Origin: an uncultured Christensenella sp.
Lineage (GTDB): Bacteria; Bacillota; Clostridia; Christensenellales; Borkfalkiaceae
Reading direction: 5' to 3'
Length of the DNA stretch: 64,000 bases
NCBI GenBank assembly: GCA_910585595.1
Contig: CAJUET010000011.1
Span: 1-64,000, forward strand
Shown piece after piece: positions 51,513 through 60,500 of this stretch (position 1 is its first letter; each line of letters opens with the position of its first letter). A model generated the notes under the pieces. It was not told where the DNA came from and made no database searches. It saw only the letters and a list, made by a program, of their open reading frames with translations. A program made the translations under genes and the position numbers.

Positions 51513-52450
51513 CTAATTGTTAAAAAGTCTTTTCATGATTGCCCTGTAAACCGCTGCAGGAATTGAAGTAACCCCCATCTTTACAAACCAATCTATCAAT
51601 CCCGCAGCATGACCTTTTATAAATCCTTTAATCCATTTACTTGTTAAGCTAAATGTTGAGTAAATAGATTTAGTCCCAACCAATCCCTTAGCAAACGCTG
51701 AATTATAAGCTTGAGTACCTCTTTTCGCAAGATTCCCAAAAGCACCAGATGCGCCGCCAAAATAACCGATTGCAAACGTCCCTGCGGCTTGGAACATCCC
51801 AGAAAACAATGCTGAAACACCACCTTTCCAAGTCATAGGCTGCTCATAAGCTGCACTTTCAATTGCATACGAGGAAAGACCTGCACAGGCACCAATTAGC
51901 AACGAGCCCGTTAATGCCATACTAACCCCCATAATGCCAGCAGCAGCCAAGCCTCCCAAGCCAAGGCATAATCCCATTGCTCCACCCATAACAAATCCGC
52001 TGAAAAACGAGCCAATGATTTGTTTTGTGCTTCCACCATTCACTGCCGTAGAAACAGCTTTAATTGTTCCTACAATAGCTCCTGCGATGAGAGCTCCGAT
52101 AAGCAAAGACAAGAAAAACGTTCCATTAGGATCGGTAAACATTACGGGATTATTGCCGCAATAAGCGTAGAGATTGAGACCGTTGATGTTTTCGGGGTCA
52201 AGATATTCGATTCCGTCTATCGTAATGAAACGACCGACTTCGGGATCGTAATATCTCGTCTGTAAGTAATAAAGCTCTGTTTCTACATCGTAGAAGTAGC
52301 CGCGATATCTGAACGGGTTCAGGTTGCCAATATGCACCGCATTTTCGGTAATATCGTTGCCTGCGTCGTCGAGCACAGCGTGATTGCCCCAAGCGTCGTA
52401 AACGTATTTTACCACAACTGCGCCCGCGCTGTCAAGGAGCGCAACGATAT
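51513..52450 (-). CDS. Rhs tip 5: orphan C-terminal toxin cassette
   Basis: Homology starts at about 52450 (NIVALLDSAG), immediately after an in-frame TGA. A GTG inside the core (52415) is the first possible start. The core (RYYDPEVGRFITIDGIEY, NGLNLYAYCGNNPVM) leads into the same FFLSLLIGALIAGAIVG pre-toxin as tip 7. About 200 unrelated residues follow (GGFVMGG-like Gly-rich helices, FVKMGVTSIPAAVYRAIMKRLF at the end). It looks membrane-active. Confidence 0.8.
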
Positions 52451-52483
52451 TTCACTTTCCGCTGTATTTTATACCAATAAAGT

Positions 52484-52514
52484 AAAAGTCGATTACAAAT
52501 AGTAACCAACTTTT
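52484..52514 (-). terminator. Degenerate junction hairpin between immunity gene 4 and Rhs tip 5
   Basis: AAAAGTCGATTAC and GTAACCAACTTTT pair with two mismatches. It is recognisably the same hairpin as the others, partly decayed. The gap 52451-52553 holds nothing else that I can see. Confidence 0.6.
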
Positions 52515-52553
52515 AATAGACTTTTGAGCAAACAACACCCTAATTCGATAATT

Positions 52554-53054
52554 TTATGATAATACTTCAAGAAAATATTTATCTATCAATGTATTATTGG
52601 GAAAAAGTCTTTCTAAAATAATATCTTCCATTTTTACAATTCGACGTGAAGTTATATACTCTAACAACTTTACAATATCATTGTCCACAGCTTTATTTTT
52701 ACTAAGTTTAAAAAACTTTTCAACTAGTCCTTCATAATCCAAAGAATCGCTTATATCCATACCGTTAATTTCTAAACTATAAGCAACAATAAAACAAATT
52801 TTTGGAAATTCCTGATAATTCTCTATTGCAAATTTCAATTTTTCTTCCCACTTTTTCTTGTAAAATTCCCAATCCTTTGAAACCTGTGGACTTACGAAAT
52901 CTCCTTCGCTATATAAATACCAAGAATAAGCAATTTGAGTAGAAAAGTTTTCCTCTGAAAATACAGCTTGACCTTCCAAGTGTTTAATCAGTTGCCTAAA
53001 ATCACCTTGCTTTTCTAACTTACACATTTCATTGTCAAAATAAAACACTTGCAT
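52554..53054 (-). CDS. Probable immunity protein 4, soluble and helical
   Basis: The 166-residue protein is acidic and predicted all-alpha, with no membrane segment (FRQLIKHLEGQAVFSEENF, YSWYLYSEGDFVSPQ). It begins 13 bases after toxin tip 4. A soluble immunity protein next to a soluble-looking toxin domain is consistent with an intracellular target. Confidence 0.65.
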   Translation of the reverse strand: MQVFYFDNEMCKLEKQGDFRQLIKHLEGQAVFSEENFSTQIAYSWYLYSEGDFVSPQVSKDWEFYKKKWEEKLKFAIENYQEFPKICFIVAYSLEINGMDISDSLDYEGLVEKFFKLSKNKAVDNDIVKLLEYITSRRIVKMEDIILERLFPNNTLIDKYFLEVLS

Positions 53055-53067
53055 AAGATTTACCTAT

Positions 53068-54002
53068 TTATAATAAAAACCACATATTACTTATTTTTAT
53101 CACATTATTAATAATTTTATAAGTTACTTGATACCCTTTCCAAATCACTGAGGATACAGATTTGTAAGGAGTATATGACCCTTTTATTAAAGTTTTTTGC
53201 ATAATTTTACCAACTTTATGGGCTGAATTTGGTAAATTATGTTTGGGTTGCATAATGTGATTCATTTTATTGGGATCATTTAATGTCGTTTGAACTCCTT
53301 CCTTGATAGCAGACTTGCTTAAACCAGTAGGATTGGGGCTATAAGTTACTCCACCAACTACTCCACCAATAACAGCACCAACAATCGCTCCTATTCCAAA
53401 TCCCATCAGGAATCCGGAAAGAATGCTTTGTCCCATGTCTGCGCCAGTGACAGCAGAATATATTGCGCCACCAGCAATTCCTACCGCCGATCCTACCGCT
53501 GCTCCAATTAAGGCTCCTTTCGCCGCTCCTACGGCAACGGCGCCTATTAAACCTGCCGCCGTTCCTCCCGATGCAACCGTTAATACAACAGCTGCTGCAA
53601 CAACCAACGCCGCTCCTATTCCAAATAACAACCATTGCCACCATTTAGCTGTTCCATTTGAATCGGTAAACATCACGGGGTTATCGCCGCAATAAGCGTA
53701 AAGGTTTAAGCCGTTGATGGTTTCGGGGTCAAGATATTCGATACTGTCTATCGTGATAAATCTGCCGATTTCGGGACGTAGTAACGGGTTTGCAGGTAAT
53801 ACAATTCCGTTTCTACGTCGTAAAAGTAACCTCGATAACGGAACGGGTTCAGATTGCCGATATGGGCTTCATCCGTGATATCGTTCCCGTTGCCGTCCAA
53901 CACCGCATGGTTTCCCCAAGCGTCATAGGCATATCTTACCACAACTGCGCCGCTACTGTCAATAAGCGCAACGATATTTCCTTGCGCGTCTTTACGGTAC
54001 AC
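53068..54002 (-). pseudogene. Rhs tip 4: orphan toxin cassette with a frameshift in the core
   Basis: Rhs homology runs from about 54030 (IKHSGN, YVYRKDAQGN) to TRYYVPKSADLS, where a one-base deletion at about 53776 (GGGACGTAG) breaks the frame. The rest of the core (NGLNLYAYCGDNPVM) and the toxin region continue in the other frame (53676-53068). The toxin has a Gly-rich pre-toxin, then KMNHIMQPKHNLP and GYQVTYKIINNVIKISNMWF, resembling HI...HNL-type RNase-like toxin domains (tentative). The identical deletion occurs in tip 8. Confidence 0.82.
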
Positions 54003-54035
54003 GTAAATATTCCCGCTGTGTTTAATATCAAAAAT

Positions 54036-54067
54036 AAAAAGTCGATTGCAAAAACAATCGACTTTTT
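54036..54067 (-). terminator. Junction hairpin between immunity gene 3 and Rhs tip 4
   Basis: Perfect 13-bp stem AAAAAGTCGATTG/CAATCGACTTTTT, 24 bases past the immunity stop. Confidence 0.88.
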
Positions 54068-54090
54068 ATCAAACCTTTGGGTAAACGACA

Positions 54091-54315
54091 TCAATCATCC
54101 ATAAAATCTTTTTTGTTTAATTCCTTTCTTAATTTTTCCTTTTTCTTTTTTCGGTGCCTTTTTATGATGAATACTGCGAAAACAATTATACCAATTAGTA
54201 TTGCATACAGCAATAAAGAAATTAGCAAATCAATCCAATCAAATAGTTCGCCATTTCTACCACCTACAAAAGGCAATATTAAACAATATGCAATTTTCTT
54301 AAAAAATTCTTCCAA
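54091..54315 (-). CDS. Probable immunity protein 3, small membrane protein
   Basis: The 74-residue protein has one or two hydrophobic stretches (WIDLLISLLLYAILIGIIVFAVFII) followed by a Lys-rich tail (RHRKKKKEKLRKE). GGAGG at the toxin 3 stop serves as its ribosome site, and the ATG lies 3 bases past that stop. Position after tip 3 supports an immunity role. Confidence 0.6.
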   Translation of the reverse strand: MEEFFKKIAYCLILPFVGGRNGELFDWIDLLISLLLYAILIGIIVFAVFIIKRHRKKKKEKLRKELNKKDFMDD

Positions 54316-54317
54316 TC

Positions 54318-55652
54318 TTATCCTCCAAGCGATTCCATAAATCCACTAAGACCATATGATCCGAAAAAGCTACTTGCTAATCTAAATAATCCTACATTCA
54401 ATAATTTCGAGGGATTGAAAAAATTTCCGATATTTTGGGAAATTGAAGTTTTTAAACCCTTAAACATCTGCGGATTTAAATAACCTTGAACCAAATGTCC
54501 AATCCCCTGCATAATCAACGAGACAGATGCTCCTTGAATCCCACTCCATAGTAATTGACCAAAACTGACATTCCCATCACTCTTGTAAGCTGTCATGGAC
54601 ATATTGGTTATAGCACCCACAGCCGTTTTCGCAATTACTGCGCCCGCTCCAACAGTAGTTGCACAAGCAAGCCCGTATAAAGATCCCGCGAGAGACTGTA
54701 TCCCTAATTCACCGACATCGATGTTATTCCAACCTTTTGTTAAACCCTGTTCTAATAGATTTCCGCCCATCCCAGCTAAGCCGCCTATCGCTACTGCGCT
54801 CGCAATTAAAGCAACACCACCTGTAGCCACTATTGCAACAACTGCAGCAACAGCAATAACAGCTATCGCAAATCCAAAAAGCAACCATTCCCACCATTTT
54901 GCCGTTCCATTAGGATCGGTAAACATTACGGGGTTATCGCCGCAATAAGCGTAAAGGTTTAAGCCGTTGATGGTTTCGGGGTCGAGGTATTCGATACCGT
55001 CGATGGTGATAAAGCGACCGATTTCGGGATCGTAATAACGGGTTTGCAAGTAGTACAGTTCGGTTTCGGTATCGTAGAAATATCCTCTGTATCTGAACGG
55101 GTTCAGATTGCCGATGTGGTTCGCGTCTGTAACGTCATTCCCGTTCGCATCTAGTACGGCGTGGTTGCCCCAAGCGTCGTAAACATATTTTACCACAATA
55201 TTGCCTGCGCTGTCAATAAGCGCAACGATATTCCCCTGCGCATCTTTGCGGTAAACAAAAGTGTTTCCGCCGTACGTAACACCAAATGCGCCCGTTTCGT
55301 CGTAAAGGTATTCCAAACCGTTGCTGCTTGCAATCAACCTTCCGTTACTATCGTATGTAAATGTTACGCCGTTTTTGCCTATCCTGCGCCCCTGCCCGTC
55401 GTAGGTAAACGTGTTCCCGTCAAACGACTTCATTTGGCGACCTTTCTCCCACGTTGCCGCTTTCCCGCGGTACAGCGTGGGATTGCCAATTTCGTCGTAT
55501 TCGCACTTTTCCGCGCCGTACGAAAGTAATTGGTCGCCGTTATAGGCATACAGCGTTTCGGTAAATTCGCACTCTTCAACATTGGTTTTGAGTGTAAATT
55601 TGGTCGTGCGCTTGGAAATGATATTACCGCAGTTGTCGTATGTAAAAGAGAA
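54318..55652 (-). CDS. Rhs tip 3: long orphan C-terminal toxin cassette
   Basis: Homology to the full Rhs protein begins at the junction hairpin (about 55652, FTYDNCGNIISKR). It covers about 240 residues of YD repeats and core (VYRKDAQGNIVALIDSAG, RYYDPEIGRFITIDGIEY, NGLNLYAYCGDNPVM). No plausible start lies at the beginning, and the first ATG is at 55433. The toxin region (about 200 residues) starts with TAKWWEWLLFGFAIAVIAV and is hydrophobic with Gly/Ala-rich helices. Its break point in the Rhs repeat is the same as in tip 8. Confidence 0.82.
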   Translation of the reverse strand, partial: FSFTYDNCGNIISKRTTKFTLKTNVEECEFTETLYAYNGDQLLSYGAEKCEYDEIGNPTLYRGKAATWEKGRQMKSFDGNTFTYDGQGRRIGKNGVTFTYDSNGRLIASSNGLEYLYDETGAFGVTYGGNTFVYRKDAQGNIVALIDSAGNIVVKYVYDAWGNHAVLDANGNDVTDANHIGNLNPFRYRGYFYDTETELYYLQTRYYDPEIGRFITIDGIEYLDPETINGLNLYAYCGDNPVMFTDPNGTAKWWEWLLFGFAIAVIAVAAVVAIVATGGVALIASAVAIGGLAGMGGNLLEQGLTKGWNNIDVGELGIQSLAGSLYGLACATTVGAGAVIAKTAVGAITNMSMTAYKSDGNVSFGQLLWSGIQGASVSLIMQGIGHLVQGYLNPQMFKGLKTSISQNIGNFFNPSKLLNVGLFRLASSFFGSYGLSGFMESLGG

Positions 55653-55690
55653 GCCGATTACACAAAGTAATCAACTTCCTTTTTTATTTA
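55648..55690 (-). terminator. Junction hairpin between immunity gene 2 and Rhs tip 3
   Basis: Arms containing CGATTAC and GTAATC, extended by AGAAG/CTTCCT, followed on the plus strand by a T run. Part of the hairpin lies directly against the first Rhs codons. Confidence 0.7.
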
Positions 55691-55718
55691 ATAGGGTATT
55701 ATTATTTAAATATGGCGA

Positions 55719-56114
55719 TTACAGAAAAATAATTTCAATTCCGCTAATATCTGAAATAATTACATTGATTTGATCCTTCCCTATATATCCTTTTAACAAT
55801 ATAGATTTTGCAAATAGAGAATAATAATCTATATCAATATCAAAAACATTTTCTGACATTAATTTTTGATATATCTCAATACCTATTTCACTTTTTTTTC
55901 TCTTATAACATCTTTCAATTATTATGTGTTGATCAAAATTATCATCTACACATTTAATAATCAATTGACACGCTGGAGTTAAAGATGTTTCTTTGCCATT
56001 TTCATCTAATTGATAAACACCTCCTTCAAAATGTAAAATAACATCGCTATTTTTTATACTAACGTGAGTAATACATGCATCATGAAGTCCATATTTTTTA
56101 TAAAACTCTTCCAT
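55719..56114 (-). CDS. Probable immunity protein 2
   Basis: I place the start at 56114 (MEEFYKKYGLHDACI), because GGAGG lies five bases upstream. The ATG at 56126 would fall on that ribosome site. About 131 residues, soluble, with a beta-rich pattern (ITHVSIKNSDVILHFEGGVYQLD), resembling small immunity families that bind a toxin through a beta sheet. It overlaps the end of toxin tip 2 by a few bases or abuts it. Confidence 0.68.
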   Translation of the reverse strand: MEEFYKKYGLHDACITHVSIKNSDVILHFEGGVYQLDENGKETSLTPACQLIIKCVDDNFDQHIIIERCYKRKKSEIGIEIYQKLMSENVFDIDIDYYSLFAKSILLKGYIGKDQINVIISDISGIEIIFL

Positions 56115-56115
56115 G

Positions 56116-57065
56116 TTAGCCTCCATTAGGGAAAAATGGTTTTAATGCTTTAATAATTTTATCAATAAGTTTCCAAAATGCTTTCCGTTCGCCGAAAGTC
56201 ATCGGACGATTCCCTTGAATCGGATTCCCATTCAAATCCACCTTCGTTTTACCGTCATCTCCACTTATATGTACATGTACCGGTTCATGATCATTGGGAT
56301 AATGATGATCAACTTTATAACCATTACTTTCTCCAATTCGGGACAACAGAATATTCAATCCGCCAATAGCAACTTGAACACCGCCTATAACCAATGTACC
56401 GCCCAGGGCAACTGCTCCTACACCCGCTACCGCCGTTCCAAGGGCGGCAGTTCCTCCGCCGGCAATTGCGAAGCTTCCGCCTATCATCGACGCCCCTGCG
56501 CCCATGAGCGCTCCGCCCGCGCCTATCATTGCTCCCGCCAATGCTCCCGCTGCCGCGCCTACGGCACACCCCAGCATTGCGCCGCCGAATATTACTCCTG
56601 CTAACTTCCATCCGCGTAGTCCGCTGTTATAGGCTTTAACTCCCGCTACCGTTCCGCCCACTACCGTACCTACCGCCGCGCCTACAATTAGCCCTATCAA
56701 TAGTGCAGTTAAAAAGAACGTTCCGTCGGGGTCAACGTTCATCACGGGATTATCGCCACAATAAGCGTAGAGGTTTAAGCCGTTGATGAATTCGGGGTCA
56801 AGATATTCGATTCCGTCTATCGTAATGAAACGACCGACTTCGGGATCGTAATAGCGCGTTTGGAGATAGTAAAGCTCTGTTTCGGTATCGTAGAAGTAAC
56901 CGCGATAACGGAACGGGTTCAGATTGCCGATATGGGCTTCATCCGTGATATCGTTCCCGTTGCCGTCCAACACCGCATGGTTTCCCCAAGCGTCATAGGC
57001 ATATCTTACCACAACTGCGCCGCTACTGTCAATAAGCGCAACGATATTTCCCTGCGCATCGCGGC
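56116..57065 (-). CDS. Rhs tip 2: orphan C-terminal toxin cassette with a DHEPVHVH motif
   Basis: Rhs homology starts at about 57065 (DAQGNIVALIDSSG). The frame is open upstream to 57171 but only through hairpin and immunity-gene sequence. After the core (RYYDPEVGRFITIDGIEY, NGLNLYAYCGDNPVM) comes a glycine-rich region of about 110 residues, GIGAGGA-like, translocation-helix type. The C-terminal domain of about 65 residues has HHYPNDHEPVHVHISGDDG, KVDLNGNPIQGNRPMTF and a helical end. The clustered histidines suggest a metal-dependent or acid-base enzyme. I cannot name the family with certainty. Confidence 0.82.
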
Positions 57066-57103
57066 GATCAAGAAGAGTTGTGTTACCGCTCTCTCTTTTA
57101 CGC

Positions 57104-57136
57104 AAAAAGCCGATTACAAAAAGTAATCGACTTTTT
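57104..57136 (-). terminator. Junction hairpin between immunity gene 1 and Rhs tip 2
   Basis: AAAAAGCCGATTAC/GTAATCGACTTTTT stem with a 5-base loop, about 28 bases past the immunity stop (57164). Confidence 0.88.
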
Positions 57137-57163
57137 AATAAATTTTTAGACAAGCAACATTTG

Positions 57164-57505
57164 TCAAACAAAATACTTTTGATAATATTTCTTAAATATT
57201 TCCATAACTTCTATGAGACAATCACAGTAAAATTTACTATATTCATCAATTCTAAATTTTTCAACAAATTTCATAAATTCATTATAGCAGGGATACGACA
57301 AATTATCCTTGCTATGATGAACCATTCTATCATACAGTTCCTCTGTAATTTCACTACCGTTAAGTAATGTATCGCAAACAATAAAATCAACATCCTCAAC
57401 AAATAAGATAAAATCAGTATTATCGGTTTTAAATATTGTTGGTATTCGTAAACCTTTAAACTGCAAAATAATACTTTTTTCTTCTTCATTGATTTTATAC
57501 TTCAC
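57164..57505 (-). CDS. Probable immunity protein 1, cognate to the full-length Rhs toxin
   Basis: GTG start at 57505 with TTGGAGG seven bases upstream. 113 residues, acidic, alpha/beta (SIILQFKGLRIPTIFKTDN, CLIEVMEIFKKYYQKYF). The gene begins 35 bases after the Rhs gene. Position is the main evidence for the immunity role. Confidence 0.7.
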   Translation of the reverse strand: MKYKINEEEKSIILQFKGLRIPTIFKTDNTDFILFVEDVDFIVCDTLLNGSEITEELYDRMVHHSKDNLSYPCYNEFMKFVEKFRIDEYSKFYCDCLIEVMEIFKKYYQKYFV

Positions 57506-57540
57506 GCTTTACCTCCAAATATGTTACAATAGAGCTAATT

Positions 57541-60500
57541 TTAAATGTACCAAAATGAACGTATAAGCCCATTAACATTAAATATTCCACCAGGGGCTCC
57601 CGAAATTTTTATTACTCCTTCTCTCAATAAATGTCCTGCCGAATTATTGTTTACAAAAAACTGACTTGCCTGTTTCGTGTAATTAACGATATTTTTTGCA
57701 ATTGCTTTTTGTCCCTCATCGATCACATGTTTGGAATAATGTTTGACCATTTGCTGATACCCAGTTTTTCCACCAGTTGATACCCATGATTTAGCCGCTT
57801 GGATAACTTTAAATCCATTTGAAAGCGCACCAGTTACCCCTCCTATTATTGCTCCACCCATAAAACCATCGGCAGCACCATCAGCAAAGCCTTTCCAAAA
57901 GCTCCCTCCATTTATTACCGAGGTTATTCCTCCTATCATGCCACCTATTAAAGCACCAGATACAGCACCTACAATTGCTCCTTTTAATGCTCCCGCTAAA
58001 ATAAATCCAGCTACGCCGCCAGCGGCTCCTCCTGTCGCCACGGTTGCTATGATGAGTCCGACAATGACTATTCCGCCTATAAGCCATTTAAGCCAATTGG
58101 GCATAGTACCAGTCTCATCCGTCCTCATCACGGGATTATCGCCGCAGTAGGCGTAGAGATTGAGACCGTTGATGGATTCGGGGTCAAGATATTCGATTCC
58201 GTCTATTGTGATAAATCTGCCGATTTCGGGATCGTAATAGCGTGTTTGCAGGTAATAGAGCTCGGTTTCTACATCGTAGAAGTAGCTTCTGTATCTGAAC
58301 GGATTGAGATTGCCGATATGGTCTGCGTCCGCAATATCGTTGCCGTCCGCGTCCAATACCGCATGGTTGCCCCACGCATCATAAACATATTTTACCACAA
58401 CTGCGCCGCTACTGTCAATAAGCGCAACGATATTTCCTTGCGCGTCTTTTCGGTATAAGTAAGCATTCCCGCCGTGTTTAATGCCGAATACGCCCGTTTC
58501 GTCGTAGAGGTACTCCAAACCGTTGCTGCTTGCAATCAATTTTCCGTTACTATCATATGTAAACGTAACGCCGTTTTTGCCAATTCTACGCTCGCTTCCG
58601 TCGTAGGTAAACGTGTTGCCGCCAAAAGACTTCATTTGGCGACCCTTCTCCCACGTTGCCGCTTTGCCACGGTACAGCGTGGGATTGCCGATCTCGTCGT
58701 ACTCGCACATTTCCGTGCCAAACGATAACAGCTTGTCCTTGTCGTAGCTGTAAAGCGTTTCCTCAAACTCACATTCTTCTACCTTGGTTTTCAACGTAAA
58801 AGCGGTCTGTCGTTTGGAGATAATGTTTCCGCAGTTGTCATACGCAAACAGTACGGTGAAGCCGAGTTTCTTGTTATCCTCCCTTACCAACCTGTCGATA
58901 CTGTCGTATTCATACCGAACGGAAAGCGCGCCGTTTTCGTAGATTTTGCAGATGTTTCCGCTCTTGTCGTATTCATATTTTACGTTATCGCGGATCGCAA
59001 AATCGTTACCCTTCTTCTGCCCGAAGTACACCGCAGACGGCATATTCGTAGCATGGTCGCCGACTTTGCGGTAGTACAGATATTCGCCCGCAAGTTTACT
59101 TTCCCCGACGGAAATCTCCTTGCCCTTGTTTCTGCCGAGGATATCCTTTTCGGGCGTAATTGTGATTCCTTCTACCGTCACGCTCTTTAAATCCCGCGCG
59201 GCGTTATTCTTATACGCATAAGCATATATGCGCCCGTTCTGATTATATTCCGTTACGTTCCCGTATGCGTCGTACGTATTGGCTTCCGTATATTCGCCGC
59301 GCGTGAACGCCGTCACGTTGCCGAGCGTATCGTAGGTATAGTCCGAGGTTTCGTTTGTAACCTTATCCGATGTCGTCTTTAACCTGCCGTTCTCGTAGGT
59401 ATTCGTGAACTGCTCCGCATCGTTATATTTTACGCTTACAACGTTACCCTGCTTGTCCGTAACGGTCGTAATTTTTTCGCCCTTCGCGTTCGTCTCCGTG
59501 ACGGTTCTATCGTCCGTGCCGTAAGCGTAACAGATATAGTTCTCCGCGCCGTTCAGCTTGATCGCTTTCTTTCTGCGCTTGCCGTCGTAGGCGTACTCTA
59601 CTTCCGTATTGCCGCTAACGAGCTTCGTCACTTCGCCGAGGGTGTAATGGGTCTGCGTGCTGTTTTCCTCGCCCTCCGCCGTACTCTGCGTGATTGCCGT
59701 CACCGTATCGCCGCTATCATGCCCATACGCAAACGTGCTGCCGTTGGCGCGTTTTTCACTGCGCACAACGTCCGCGCCCTCGATATACTCGTACTCCACC
59801 GAGGTTGCGCCCGTTTCGTCCTTCTCCGCCGTGACCTTACGATCTTCGGAATATTCCTTTTCTTTGTAGAACTTGCTCGAAGTATCCAACGAATTATACG
59901 AGAACGATTTTACATCGTTGCCGTGTTCGTCGTAAATTGTTTCTTCGATCGTCTTGCCGCTTGTGAACTCCTCGCCGTCTACCCAGCTCTCTTTACGGAC
60001 AACCGCGCCGTTCGCGTTGTATGCGTAAGTCGTAATTGCTGTATATTCATTAGTCGCGCCGCCCGAAAGTTTTGTTACCGCCGTTTCCTTTACGCAACGA
60101 CGGTCGCCGTCGTATTCGTACAGCGTAGTGGTTGCCGCAAATGTATTCTCGGAAATTTGCTTACCGCTCTCTACTTTCTTGGTCGCGTTCTCCACGCCGT
60201 CGTAATAGACGGTTGTTTTTTCGCCCGCTTCGAAAACGAAGCTTGCCAACGCGGTTTTATTCAGCGTTTCCGTTTTGGCGGTTTCCGCCGTTTTGCTCTC
60301 AAACCTGCCGTATTGATAAGCACCGTACGTATATTTCTCCGCCGCAGTAATTACGCCGCCTTCTTCCTTGTAATACTCCGCAATATTGTCATCGCCGTTG
60401 AATACGTATTTTTCTTTTAATTTCTTTTCGCTTTCATAAATTGTAACTGCGTGCAAATCGAAATCATAACTAAGCGTATAGTTTCCGATCTCGATATAAT

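Noticed and set aside
53423..53695. Plus-strand frames rich in Ala/Pro opposite the Rhs tips
   Set aside because: They are the antisense of Gly/Ala-rich pre-toxin segments and recur in every tip. There is no independent support.
47263..57136. CRISPR-like array because of regularly recurring similar segments
   Set aside because: Repeats are hundreds of bases long, protein-coding (Rhs core) and irregularly spaced. There are no short direct repeats with spacers and no cas genes.
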